DNA of 64,000 bases from NCBI GenBank assembly GCA_947490845.1, contig CANLHI010000002.1, forward strand, positions 1 through 64,000. Reading direction: 5' to 3'. This document shows positions 29,788-38,226 of the stretch, in pieces. Position 1 is the stretch's first letter; each line of letters starts with the position of its first letter. The DNA is from Actinomycetota bacterium. GTDB lineage: Bacteria > Actinomycetota > Actinomycetes > Nanopelagicales > Nanopelagicaceae. The position numbers and the translations under genes were made by a program. The notes under the pieces are model-generated. The model saw only the letters and a program-made list of their open reading frames with translations. It searched no databases and was not told the DNA's origin.

Positions 29788-30135
29788 ATGGCGCTGGATC
29801 CTGATTGCATCTTCTGTAAGATCATTGAAGGTCAGATTCCTGCCGATATAGTTTTTCGAAACGAAAACGTGGTTGCATTTAGCGATTTAAATCCGCAGGC
29901 ACCGACCCACGTCTTAATAATTCCGACTCTGCATACCGAAAATGCGGCATCCCTTGCAAAGATCTCTGCAACGATCACGGCAGCGCTATTTACCGCCGCT
30001 AGCGAGATTGCAGCCGAACGAGGTTTAACTGGCTATCGAACCGTCTTTAATACTGGCGCCGACGCCGGTCAGAGCGTTTTTCACGCTCACTTGCATCTGC
30101 TTGGTGGGCGTGGGCTCGCATGGCCACCCGGTTAA
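29788..30135 (+). CDS. HIT family nucleotide hydrolase
   Basis: The 115-residue HINT-type protein has an N-terminal CIFCKIIEGQIPAD segment and the histidine triad His99-His101-His103 in HAHLHLLGG. Enzymes of this type cleave AMP from phosphoramidates and acyl-AMP. The CxxC near the start fits the zinc-binding form. It lies between rsmE and phoH, as in many actinobacteria. Confidence 0.9.
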   Translation: MALDPDCIFCKIIEGQIPADIVFRNENVVAFSDLNPQAPTHVLIIPTLHTENAASLAKISATITAALFTAASEIAAERGLTGYRTVFNTGADAGQSVFHAHLHLLGGRGLAWPPG

Positions 30136-30154
30136 AAGTAGTATCACGGACTAT

Positions 30155-31138
30155 ATGGAACGAACTCTGATCACCGTCCCACCTGCGATCTCGATGGTTT
30201 CACTCATCGGCGCCAATGATGCCAACTTACGAGCTATCGAAGCAGCCTTCCCGAGCGTGAATATCACCGTTCGCGGAAACGAAATAACTTTGCGTGGTCC
30301 GCATATTGATTGCATCGTGCTGGAAAAATTGTTTGCTGAAATGATGGTTGTGATTCGTTCCGGTCAGGCGCTGACCGTTGATGCGGTCAAGCGCAGCATC
30401 GTAATGTTGGGACAAGAGCCCGCTGAAAGTCCAGCAGAAGTTCTTTCTCTAAATATAGTTTCTAATCGCGGACGCACGATCCGACCAAAGACAGCCAATC
30501 AGAAGAAGTATGTTGATGCGATCGATGAAAACACCATCACATTTGGAATTGGCCCGGCAGGAACAGGAAAGACATACCTTGCAATGGCTAAGGCCGTTGC
30601 TGCGCTGCAAGCAAAGAAAGTAAATCGCATAATTTTGACTCGCCCGGCCGTTGAAGCAGGGGAGAAGTTAGGCTTCTTGCCTGGCACCTTAAGTGAAAAG
30701 ATTGATCCATTTCTTCGCCCGCTCTTTGATGCCTTGCATGACATGATCGACGTAGATTCGATTCCACGTTTAATGCAGACCGGTGTGATTGAGGTTGCCC
30801 CGCTTGCATACATGCGCGGTCGTACCTTGAATGATTCATTTATTATCTTGGATGAGGCGCAGAACACGACACCTGAGCAGATGAAGATGTTCTTAACTCG
30901 CTTAGGTTTTGGTTCAAAAATGGTAATCACCGGCGATGTCACTCAAGTCGATCTTCCAAACGGAGTCCGCTCAGGGCTACGTATCATCACCGACATTTTG
31001 CAAGATGTCGAAGATATTTCCTTTATGGAGCTAACAGCCGAAGATGTGGTTCGCCATCGTTTAATTGGGGATATCGTCAAGGCATATGAAAAATATGACG
31101 AGGTAAAATCAGCTCCTCGCAACTTGCGCAACCAATAA
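30155..31138 (+). CDS. PhoH family ATPase
   Basis: The 327-residue PhoH-like protein has Walker A GPAGTGKT from residue 133 and Walker B FIILDEAQN. PhoH proteins are P-loop ATPases linked to RNA metabolism; the one next to ybeY is thought to act in rRNA maturation. I take the ATG at 30155; an upstream frame to 30101 overlaps the HIT gene without support. ybeY follows after 11 bases. Confidence 0.9.
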   Translation: MERTLITVPPAISMVSLIGANDANLRAIEAAFPSVNITVRGNEITLRGPHIDCIVLEKLFAEMMVVIRSGQALTVDAVKRSIVMLGQEPAESPAEVLSLNIVSNRGRTIRPKTANQKKYVDAIDENTITFGIGPAGTGKTYLAMAKAVAALQAKKVNRIILTRPAVEAGEKLGFLPGTLSEKIDPFLRPLFDALHDMIDVDSIPRLMQTGVIEVAPLAYMRGRTLNDSFIILDEAQNTTPEQMKMFLTRLGFGSKMVITGDVTQVDLPNGVRSGLRIITDILQDVEDISFMELTAEDVVRHRLIGDIVKAYEKYDEVKSAPRNLRNQ

Positions 31139-31149
31139 ATACAACAATT

Positions 31150-31587
31150 ATGACAATAGAAATTACCAATAAATCTGGCGAACTTGTGCCCACTGAAAAC
31201 GTGCGCACCCTTTTGCAAAATTCTTTAGTTGAGTTAAAGCTAAACCCCGAATGTGAAGTAAATCTGGTCTTTGTCGATGTCACCGAAATGACTGAACTGC
31301 ATATTAAATGGATGGATGAGGGTGGACCAACCGACGTTCTCTCATTCCCGATGGATATTCCAGTAGATAGCAATGAATCGGTAACTCTTGGCGACATCGT
31401 CATTTCACCAGTTGTTGCAGCAGAGCAAGCAGCGGCGGCTGGCCACAGCGCCGAACACGAGATCTATATTTTGGCCGCGCACGGTCTTCTTCATATCTTG
31501 GGATATGACCATGCAGATAAGGCTGATGAGAAAGTAATGTTTGCACTGCAAGAAGATCTAGTTAAGAAATATGAGGCTTTGGCTTGA
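31150..31587 (+). CDS. ybeY: endoribonuclease YbeY
   Basis: YbeY is a metal-dependent RNase for 16S rRNA 3' maturation and ribosome quality control. The zinc site is intact as HGLLHILGYDH beginning at His111. The 145-residue length is normal. It sits in the phoH-ybeY-CBS protein series and overlaps the next gene by 4 bases (TTGA). Confidence 0.94.
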   Translation: MTIEITNKSGELVPTENVRTLLQNSLVELKLNPECEVNLVFVDVTEMTELHIKWMDEGGPTDVLSFPMDIPVDSNESVTLGDIVISPVVAAEQAAAAGHSAEHEIYILAAHGLLHILGYDHADKADEKVMFALQEDLVKKYEALA

Positions 31588-32864
31588 ATACCTTTAATAT
31601 CAGCGCGATTATCGTTTTGATTGCCTTTGCTGGTTTCTTAGCTGCCTCTGAATCAGCGCTCACCTCAATTTCGCGCATATTAATCGAAGAACTTGAATCC
31701 AAACGCGGCGGACATTTGCTCAAGAAATATTCTAAGCAACCTTCGCGCTATTTAAATGTTCTTCTCTTAGTACGCAAGATCTGCGAATTCACGGCAGCAG
31801 CCCTTCTGGCAGTTGCTTTGTTGCGTCAGTATTCATCTGCGCAGGCGATGGCGATGACGGTTGCGATCATGGTTGTGCTCTCCTACGTTGTCGTCGGCGT
31901 TGGCCCTCGCACCTTGGGACGCCAGCAACCGCACAAATGGGCGCGCGCCGGTATTTCAGTTGCCTATTTCCTAGCATTTATCTTGGGACCAGTTACAAAT
32001 CTTTTGATTGCAATCGGTAATGCGATTACCCCGGGTAAGGGTTTTCGTAGTGGTCCATTTACCAATGAAGCCGAACTTCGCGACCTGGTTGATCAAGCGC
32101 ACGAGCGCGGCTTAGTGGAATCTGATGAACACGAAATGATTCACTCGGTATTTGAACTCGGCGATACCTTGGTTCGCGAACTCGCCGTGCACCGCACAGA
32201 TATGGTTTGGATTGAACGCGATAAGAGTTTGCGCCAAGCGCTCTCACTTGCCCTGCGCTCTGGTTATTCCAGAATTCCAGTGGTCGGTGAAAACCTAGAT
32301 AACATCATTGGCATCGCATACGTTAAAGATTTAGCAAAGCGTGCCCTTGATCACCACGAGGCTGAAGTAAGTGAAAAAGTTGAGCAACACATGCGCCCGG
32401 CCGTCTTTGTGCCAGAGATAAAGATTGCGGCAGAGCTATTAAAGGAGATGCAGCGCGATCAAATCCACTTAGCGATTGTGGTTGACGAATATGGTGGCAC
32501 CGCGGGCATCATCACGATTGAAGATATTATCGAAGAAATTGTCGGTGAAATTGCGGATGAGTTCGATGATGGAATCGAAGCATTTATCTGGATTACCGAA
32601 GATAAGGCACGTGCGAAAGCGACCTTACATATTGAAGATTTGGCTGATGAGTTAAAAGTTGATATCGATAAGGCAGATTTTGAAGATGTCGACTCTATCG
32701 GCGGCTTGATGGCACAGAAGCTAGGACGTGTTCCAATTGCAGGAAGCACTATTTCGATTGCAGGATGGACTATTACTTCAGAGCGCCCGGTCGGTCGACG
32801 TCGTAAAATAAGTAGCGTAATCATTGAGCGAATTAAAGATGTGGCGCCGGAGGATCATGAGTAA
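31584..32864 (+). CDS. CNNM/HlyC-type membrane protein with CBS pair
   Basis: The 426-residue protein starts at TTG inside the ybeY stop. It has an N-terminal DUF21 region with four hydrophobic segments (about 1-150), a CBS domain pair (about 195-320, with YSRIPVVGEN and VDEYGGTAGIITIEDI) and a C-terminal CorC/HlyC transporter-associated domain. Proteins of this type are linked to magnesium or cobalt efflux. It is the normal neighbour of ybeY in actinobacteria. Confidence 0.9.
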   Translation: MNTFNISAIIVLIAFAGFLAASESALTSISRILIEELESKRGGHLLKKYSKQPSRYLNVLLLVRKICEFTAAALLAVALLRQYSSAQAMAMTVAIMVVLSYVVVGVGPRTLGRQQPHKWARAGISVAYFLAFILGPVTNLLIAIGNAITPGKGFRSGPFTNEAELRDLVDQAHERGLVESDEHEMIHSVFELGDTLVRELAVHRTDMVWIERDKSLRQALSLALRSGYSRIPVVGENLDNIIGIAYVKDLAKRALDHHEAEVSEKVEQHMRPAVFVPEIKIAAELLKEMQRDQIHLAIVVDEYGGTAGIITIEDIIEEIVGEIADEFDDGIEAFIWITEDKARAKATLHIEDLADELKVDIDKADFEDVDSIGGLMAQKLGRVPIAGSTISIAGWTITSERPVGRRRKISSVIIERIKDVAPEDHE

Positions 32865-33180
32865 TTCATTTAGCAATGCTGAAGATTCTAAGTTGGCAAC
32901 TCTTGCTAATTCCACTTTGGTGCGCACTGGGGCTAAGCAAGCAGCAGCGTTACGCGATTCAACTGGACGTACCTATGTCGCAATAAATATCGCGACTGCA
33001 TCACTTTCACTTGATGCAGTGCAAGCAGTTTTCACAGTCGCAGCAGCTTCACAAATATCTGGAATTGAATCTGTTGTATTCGTGGGGGAGTCCGCCGCAG
33101 AAACGGCTGTTATTACTGAAAATTCACCGCAAGCGACAATCTTTTTCATCGATGCTAGCGGGAGCGTAACTAGGGCATAA
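32857..33180 (+). CDS. cytidine-deaminase-like protein lacking the zinc site
   Basis: The ATG at 32857 has AGG just upstream and overlaps the end of the CBS gene by 8 bases; it gives 107 residues. It resembles the small protein annotated as cytidine deaminase after the CBS gene in actinobacteria, with DSTGRTYVAINIATASLSL. True cytidine deaminases need a C/H-A-E and a PCxxC motif; neither is here, and the protein has no cysteine at all. It is therefore unlikely to be an active deaminase. The era GTPase gene that usually follows is absent from this locus. Confidence 0.75.
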   Translation: MSNSFSNAEDSKLATLANSTLVRTGAKQAAALRDSTGRTYVAINIATASLSLDAVQAVFTVAAASQISGIESVVFVGESAAETAVITENSPQATIFFIDASGSVTRA

Positions 33181-33183
33181 GAT
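33178..33183 (+). promoter_or_regulatory. -10 box overlapping the preceding stop codon
   Basis: TAAGAT contains the stop TAA of the deaminase-like gene (33178-33180) and ends 6 bases before the ATG at 33190, giving a leaderless promoter. Confidence 0.5.
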
Positions 33184-33189
33184 AGCCCA

Positions 33190-33978
33190 ATGCGTATCGT
33201 GCGATTTACTCCGGGACCTGAATCCGGTCTTGGCGCTGATCCACTCTTTGGAGTACTCGAAGAAGATAACTCGATCACGATTATTTCGGGAGATCCGATT
33301 TATCACGGCGTCACCAAGACGGCCGCTAAAGTTGAACTTTCCAAGGTGCGTTTATTGGCGCCAGTTATTCCACGGAGCAAGATTGTCGCGGTCGGCAAGA
33401 ATTATGCCGACCATGCCAAAGAGATGGGCTCAGATGTTCCCAAAGAGCCGATCATCTTCTTGAAACCAAATACATCCGTGATTGGCCCAGGCGACACAAT
33501 TGTTTGGCCCGCTATGGCCCCAACGATTGATTACGAAGCAGAACTAGCTGTTGTGATTGGACGCGTCTGTAAAGATGTTCCTAAAGAGCGAGTTAACGAA
33601 GTCATCTTTGGTTACACACTCGCCAACGACGTTACTTGTCGTGAACTTCAAAAGAGTGATGGCCAATGGGCACGCGCAAAGGGATTCGATACTTTCTGCC
33701 CAATCGGCCCATGGATTGAAACTGACTTTGTGCCAGGCACGCAGCGAATCTTCTCTAAGGTAAATGATGAACTGCGCCAAGATGCAACGCTGGACCAAAT
33801 GATCTTTAGCGTCTCTGACATAGTTGTATTTGTTTCACAGGTTATGACTCTATTGCCCGGCGATGTAATCATCACTGGAACACCCGCAGGAATTGGTCCA
33901 CTGATCGAGCGCGGCAATGTCGTTGTAAGCGTTGAAGGACTTGGTCAATTAACAAATAAGGTGAGTGCCAAACCGTGA
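33190..33978 (+). CDS. fumarylacetoacetate hydrolase family protein
   Basis: The 262-residue FAH-fold protein has VAVGKNYADHAKEMG, the metal-binding YEAELAVVIGR and LLPGDVIITGTPAGIG. Members hydrolyse or decarboxylate 2-oxo acids such as acylpyruvates, or act as hydratases. This family member lies directly before gltX in many actinobacteria, where a housekeeping role such as oxaloacetate tautomerisation or decarboxylation is plausible. Members of the same fold also end the diketo deoxysugar pathway, but this gene is 20 kb from the sugar cluster. Confidence 0.85.
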   Translation: MRIVRFTPGPESGLGADPLFGVLEEDNSITIISGDPIYHGVTKTAAKVELSKVRLLAPVIPRSKIVAVGKNYADHAKEMGSDVPKEPIIFLKPNTSVIGPGDTIVWPAMAPTIDYEAELAVVIGRVCKDVPKERVNEVIFGYTLANDVTCRELQKSDGQWARAKGFDTFCPIGPWIETDFVPGTQRIFSKVNDELRQDATLDQMIFSVSDIVVFVSQVMTLLPGDVIITGTPAGIGPLIERGNVVVSVEGLGQLTNKVSAKP

Positions 33979-35435
33979 GTGAGAAAAAAGTAAAGGTCCG
34001 TTTCGCTCCATCTCCAACTGGTGATCTACATGTTGGAAATATACGCACCGCGCTATTTGATTGGGCTTATGCGCGCCACACAGGTGGCACATTCCTATTC
34101 CGTATCGAAGATACTGACACGACCCGCGTAACCGATGAATACATCCAAGCAGCGATCGATACTCTTAAGTGGCTTGGCCTTAATTGGGATGAGGGCCCAG
34201 AAGTCGGTGGCGAGAATGGCCCTTACTTACAATCGCAACGTTTAGATATTTACGCGCATTGGGCTGCAAAGTTTCTAGATCAGAAAGATGCTTACCACTG
34301 TTACTGCTCACCGGATGAGTTAGAAGCGGTTCGCGAAGCACAACGTGCTGCAAATGTGGCACCTGGATATAACGGGCATTGTCGCGAGTTAACTGCTGAT
34401 CAAATTGCTGGATATAAAGCACAGGGGCGCGGAGCCGTTGTGCGCATGCGCATGCCAGATGGCAACACAACTTTCACCGATGAGATTCGCGGCGATGTAA
34501 CTTTTGATCATAAGTTTGTACCCGACTTTGTCTTGGTGCGCGCCGATGGTTCACCGCTTTACACCTTGGCCGTGGCAGTCGATGACATTTTGATGAAGGT
34601 CACTCACGTTTTGCGTGGAGAAGATCTGCTCTCATCAACGCCGCGTCAGATCCGTGTCTATCAAGCGATGGGGGTTGCAATCGATGACTACCCAGTCTTT
34701 GCGCACCTTCCCTTTGTAATGGGCCAAGATAATGCCAAGTTATCTAAGCGCAACGGTGAAGTTTCGATTGCTTGGTATCGCGAACAAGGTTATTTGCCTG
34801 AAGCGATCTGTAATTACTTAGCTTTGCTCGGTTGGTCACCAGGTGAAGATCGTGAAAATGTAACCATGGCCGAACTATGCGAACTCTTCACGGTAGATAA
34901 GGTGCATTCATCACCAGCGCGCTTTGATATGAAGAAGCTAGAAGCAATAAATGGCGACAAGATTCGCGCGCTGACTCTTGATGAATTCCTAAAGTGGTCT
35001 CTACCGTTCTTAACTAAAGCAGGCGTAATCACCGGAACTGATGCTGAGATTGCATTGGTCAAAAAAGCACTTCCAATAATTCAAGAACGCATCATAAAAC
35101 TTGATGAAGTACCAGCCATGTTGCGCTTCTTATTTGTTAAAGAATTCGCCGTTGAAGAAGCATCACTTTCTAAAGTAACCGATGCTGCATCAAAGGAAGT
35201 TTTAAAGCGATCACTTGCAGAGCTAAAACCCCTTACAGTCTGGAACCACGATTCAATCGAGGCCGCACTTCGCATATCGCTAATTGAAGAGTTGGGCCTT
35301 AAGCCGCGCATCGCATTTGGTGCAGTTCGCATTGCAACGACCGGATCAACAATTTCTCCACCTTTATTTGAGTCAATGGAGTTGCTGGGTAAAGAGGCTT
35401 CGCTAGCCCGAATCACTGCGGCAATCGCGCTGTAA
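33975..35435 (+). CDS. gltX: glutamyl-tRNA synthetase
   Basis: Class I synthetase of 486 residues. The HIGH motif appears as HVGN at residues 19-22 and KMSKS as KLSKR from residue 255. It overlaps the FAH gene by 4 bases. Actinobacteria usually lack glutaminyl-tRNA synthetase and use a non-discriminating GltX that also charges tRNA-Gln with glutamate for GatCAB to amidate. tRNA-Gln and tRNA-Glu genes follow directly. Confidence 0.96.
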   Translation: MSEKKVKVRFAPSPTGDLHVGNIRTALFDWAYARHTGGTFLFRIEDTDTTRVTDEYIQAAIDTLKWLGLNWDEGPEVGGENGPYLQSQRLDIYAHWAAKFLDQKDAYHCYCSPDELEAVREAQRAANVAPGYNGHCRELTADQIAGYKAQGRGAVVRMRMPDGNTTFTDEIRGDVTFDHKFVPDFVLVRADGSPLYTLAVAVDDILMKVTHVLRGEDLLSSTPRQIRVYQAMGVAIDDYPVFAHLPFVMGQDNAKLSKRNGEVSIAWYREQGYLPEAICNYLALLGWSPGEDRENVTMAELCELFTVDKVHSSPARFDMKKLEAINGDKIRALTLDEFLKWSLPFLTKAGVITGTDAEIALVKKALPIIQERIIKLDEVPAMLRFLFVKEFAVEEASLSKVTDAASKEVLKRSLAELKPLTVWNHDSIEAALRISLIEELGLKPRIAFGAVRIATTGSTISPPLFESMELLGKEASLARITAAIAL

Positions 35436-35463
35436 ATCTGAGGTATTCTTTCCCCTGTTGTAT

Positions 35464-35535
35464 TGGGGTATGGGGTAATTGGCAGCCCTGCTGATTCTGG
35501 TTCAGTAAGTCTAGGTTCGAGTCCTGGTACCCCAG
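35464..35535 (+). tRNA. tRNA-Gln (CTG)
   Basis: Acceptor TGGGGTA pairs with TACCCCA, and the anticodon loop TTCTGGT gives CTG. T arm GGTTCGAGTCC. Discriminator G at 35535; no encoded CCA. A TATTCT box at 35444-35449 would start transcription a few bases before the gene. Confidence 0.94.
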
Positions 35536-35586
35536 CGCAGTTCCCAAAGCAGCAAAAGTAAGACCGCAGTAAATGGAATGTACTAG

Positions 35587-35662
35587 GGCCCCGTCGTCTA
35601 GCGGCCTAGGACTCTGGCTTCTCAAGTCAGCTACGAGGGTTCGAATCCCTTCGGGGCTACCA
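35587..35662 (+). tRNA. tRNA-Glu (CTC)
   Basis: Acceptor GGCCCCG pairs with CGGGGCT (G-U at the first pair). The anticodon stem CTGGC/GTCAG encloses TTCTCAA, giving CTC. T arm GGTTCGAATCC. The CCA end at 35660-35662 is encoded, unlike in the other two tRNAs of this window. Confidence 0.94.
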
Positions 35663-35668
35663 ACGCAT

Positions 35669-35707
35669 CAGAGCGCTTACAGATTTTAACCTTCAGTAAG
35701 CGCTCTG
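35669..35707 (+). terminator. hairpin after tRNA-Glu
   Basis: Perfect 12-base arms CAGAGCGCTTAC and GTAAGCGCTCTG separated by a 15-base loop start 6 bases after the tRNA. A loosely T-rich stretch follows later. It probably terminates the tRNA transcript. The remaining 156 bases to the PhoX gene show no other gene. Confidence 0.6.
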
Positions 35708-35863
35708 TTCACGTTTGAGGTTTTCTATTTCTCTAACGTTTCTTAACTTAACACGGATCGTTCACAAGTTCTTTGATTGATTAAAGCCTGCCATTCATAA
35801 TTGGAAGATTAGATCGCCTCGTTGTAACCCACAACTAACTAAATTCTAACGAGGAGAAATAAA

Positions 35864-37468
35864 GTGAAAATTTCTAAAGCGAAGCGCGGAATAGCAGTTA
35901 TTTCTGCTACTGCGTTTCTAGCAATTTCAGCGGCGCCTGCAAATGCAGCGGCGCCAGTATATGTAGAGGCAGTTGCATCATCTGCAACTCTTACGCCTAT
36001 TGCCGCAGCTGGTGACATGGTTGGTTCTTACCTTGTTCCGGGAATTCCAGATGGACTTGGCGTTGTTAAGAGCGGTAATTCCCTACGTATTATTACCAAC
36101 CACGAGTGGAGCGCAACCAACGCAGTTGCAGCCGGCCGCACAACAGCAGGTGGACTAGTTTCAGGTTCATTCCTAAGCGACATGACTTATGACCTAACAA
36201 CTAAGAAGGTTACAAAGGCTGTCGATCTATTTAAAGATGTAGTTTGGTATGACTATGCAACAGGTAAGTACGGTCAAAATCCAGGTGCCCCTGCAGGTGC
36301 TTTAGTCAAGGATTCATATGGAACTCTGAATCACTCATACCTTCTGAACCGTTTCTGCTCTGGAGCTCTAGCGCCAGCGGGATCATTCTTTGACAAGGCA
36401 TCAGGTAATGGAGTTAGCGATGCAGTATTTCTCGCCGGTGAAGAAGGCGGAGATGAATCTCGCGCATTCGCAACAAACTTAACAACTGGTCAACTCGTAC
36501 AACTTCCAGCTCTTGGATTGGCTGCTTGGGAGAATGTGATTCCAGCGCCAACTAAGGGTAAGGCAACTGTACTGATGACCAATGAAGATGGTTCTGCCAC
36601 AGATAGCCAGCAATGGATGTATGTCGGAACAAAGACAAAGACCGGTGCTTGGTATGAAAAGGCTGGCTTTACCAACGGAAAGTCATACGTTGTAGCAGCA
36701 GCTGCAGATGCAGTAGTTGCAAATGACAATGAGATCCGCTCAAAGTACGGAAAGAACAAGCCTTTCCCAATCACATTTGCTGAAGTTAATACCAAGGCAA
36801 ATGGAAAAGATCAGAACATTGAAGCTAACGCTAAGGGAATTGAATTTGCTCGCGTAGAAGATGGTCACTTTGATCCAAAGAAGCCAAATGACTATTACTT
36901 CGTAACTACTGAGTCAAATAAGGACGCAGTAGCAACAGCGCCAAATCCAGCAACTCCAACGGTAACACGTGACGGTGGAGCGCTATGGCGCATTCGCTTT
37001 AATGATGTTTCAAAGCCTTTGGGTGGCGCAACTCTTGAATTGCTACTTGATGGGTCTGAAAGCATTTACATGTCTAAGCCAGATAACATCGCAGTGGATT
37101 CACTTGGAAACGTATTGATCCAAGAAGATCCTGGTAACAACGCACACCTTGCACGTATCGTTTCCTACCGCATCAGCGATGGAAAAGTTGGAACAATTGC
37201 ACAATTCAAAGGAGAATACTTCGATTCAACTCGCCCTAATTTCATCACTCAAGATGAAGAATCATCAGGAATCATCGAAGTAACAAGTGAATTGCGTACA
37301 TCAAAGTCCGATACTGCTAGTTACTACATGTTCGTGGCGCAGGTCCACGCAACACCAGCCAAGGCTCGTCCTGACCTTGATCCAGCAGATGCCACATTGG
37401 CAAAGGCTGTTGAAGGCGGACAGTGGTACATCTTAAAGATTACGAACTGGACTGACGTCTACAAGTAA
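35864..37468 (+). CDS. secreted PhoX/DUF839 family protein
   Basis: The 534-residue protein starts at GTG after a strong GAGGAG site. Residues 1-28 are a Sec signal peptide (KISKAKRGIAV, hydrophobic core, ANAAA). The rest matches the DUF839/PhoX beta-propeller family, with NHEWSATN, EFARVEDGHFDP and KPDNIAVDSLGNVLIQED. PhoX enzymes are calcium- and iron-dependent alkaline phosphatases that release phosphate outside the cell. DUF839 proteins vary, so phosphatase activity is probable rather than certain. PhoX is often Tat-exported, but no twin arginine is seen in this signal. A strong terminator follows. Confidence 0.8.
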   Translation: MKISKAKRGIAVISATAFLAISAAPANAAAPVYVEAVASSATLTPIAAAGDMVGSYLVPGIPDGLGVVKSGNSLRIITNHEWSATNAVAAGRTTAGGLVSGSFLSDMTYDLTTKKVTKAVDLFKDVVWYDYATGKYGQNPGAPAGALVKDSYGTLNHSYLLNRFCSGALAPAGSFFDKASGNGVSDAVFLAGEEGGDESRAFATNLTTGQLVQLPALGLAAWENVIPAPTKGKATVLMTNEDGSATDSQQWMYVGTKTKTGAWYEKAGFTNGKSYVVAAAADAVVANDNEIRSKYGKNKPFPITFAEVNTKANGKDQNIEANAKGIEFARVEDGHFDPKKPNDYYFVTTESNKDAVATAPNPATPTVTRDGGALWRIRFNDVSKPLGGATLELLLDGSESIYMSKPDNIAVDSLGNVLIQEDPGNNAHLARIVSYRISDGKVGTIAQFKGEYFDSTRPNFITQDEESSGIIEVTSELRTSKSDTASYYMFVAQVHATPAKARPDLDPADATLAKAVEGGQWYILKITNWTDVYK

Positions 37469-37491
37469 TTTATTAGTCGAGGGACGGGGAG

Positions 37492-37521
37492 AGAGGCCAG
37501 GTGACTGGCCTCTTTTCTTTT
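37492..37521. terminator. bidirectional rho-independent terminator
   Basis: AGAGGCCAG and CTGGCCTCT form a 9-bp stem with a 4-base loop, followed by TTTTCTTTT on the plus strand. It lies between the convergent PhoX and SDR genes; the plus-strand T-tract makes it best suited to end the PhoX transcript. Confidence 0.85.
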
Positions 37522-38226
37522 CTACCAGGAGTTAGCGCCGAGGCCACCATCAAAGTCATAAGTTGATCCGGTGGCCCAGGCATTGGCATCTGATAATAAA
37601 AACTCAGTGACTCCAACAACTTCCTTAGCGCTGGCATAACGCGCAAGCGGCGTCGCTGCCTTCCATGCTGCAACACCTTCTGGCCATGCCTGGTCTATTC
37701 CGTCGCGGCCAATTAGCCCAAGTCGCAGACCAAGCACGCGCATCGGAGCATGCGCTCGTGATGCCGAACGAGTTAATACATCTAGGGCTGCCTTGCTAGC
37801 TCCATATATTTCATGGCCTGGCCGTGGATTTAGCGCTTCAACAGATGAAATATTTAAAACAACAGTGACACCAGATTTAGCACTTTCATCAATAATCTCT
37901 TTAGGCGCATCGACATTGATGCGCATCATCAACTCTATCTCTGCGCGGCTGGCATGGGCTGGATCTAAAATTGCTTGGTTGGCTGCATTGTTAATTACAA
38001 AATCTAACTTACCCGCGCGGGCAATTGATTCCTGCACAAGTGAATTACCAGATTTGGTTACTGCCAGATCTTCAGCGATAACGTGTAAATTTGGGCGTGC
38101 TTTTAGCTCTCCAGTATTTACTTGAGCGCAGACCGTAAAGCCCAGTTCTAGAAAGCGATCAACGTAAGCGCGTCCGATTAAGCCAGATGCGCCGGTGATA
38201 AGAATGTTTTTGCCCGAAAAAGTCAT
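37522..38226 (-). CDS. short-chain dehydrogenase/reductase
   Basis: The 234-residue SDR has TGASGLIGRAYV (about residues 11-22), NNAA and Tyr-x3-Lys in YGASKAALD, ending with TGSTYDFDGGLG. It overlaps the amidohydrolase by 4 bases and is the last gene of the nucleoside-salvage operon. The substrate is unknown; an aldehyde or keto sugar derived from the salvaged nucleoside is a reasonable guess. Confidence 0.85.
   Translation of the reverse strand: MTFSGKNILITGASGLIGRAYVDRFLELGFTVCAQVNTGELKARPNLHVIAEDLAVTKSGNSLVQESIARAGKLDFVINNAANQAILDPAHASRAEIELMMRINVDAPKEIIDESAKSGVTVVLNISSVEALNPRPGHEIYGASKAALDVLTRSASRAHAPMRVLGLRLGLIGRDGIDQAWPEGVAAWKAATPLARYASAKEVVGVTEFLLSDANAWATGSTYDFDGGLGANSW

Noticed and set aside
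35700..35863. Possible PHO box before the PhoX gene (GTTCAC twice)
   Set aside because: The two GTTCAC copies are about 50 bases apart, not in the adjacent direct-repeat arrangement of a PHO box.
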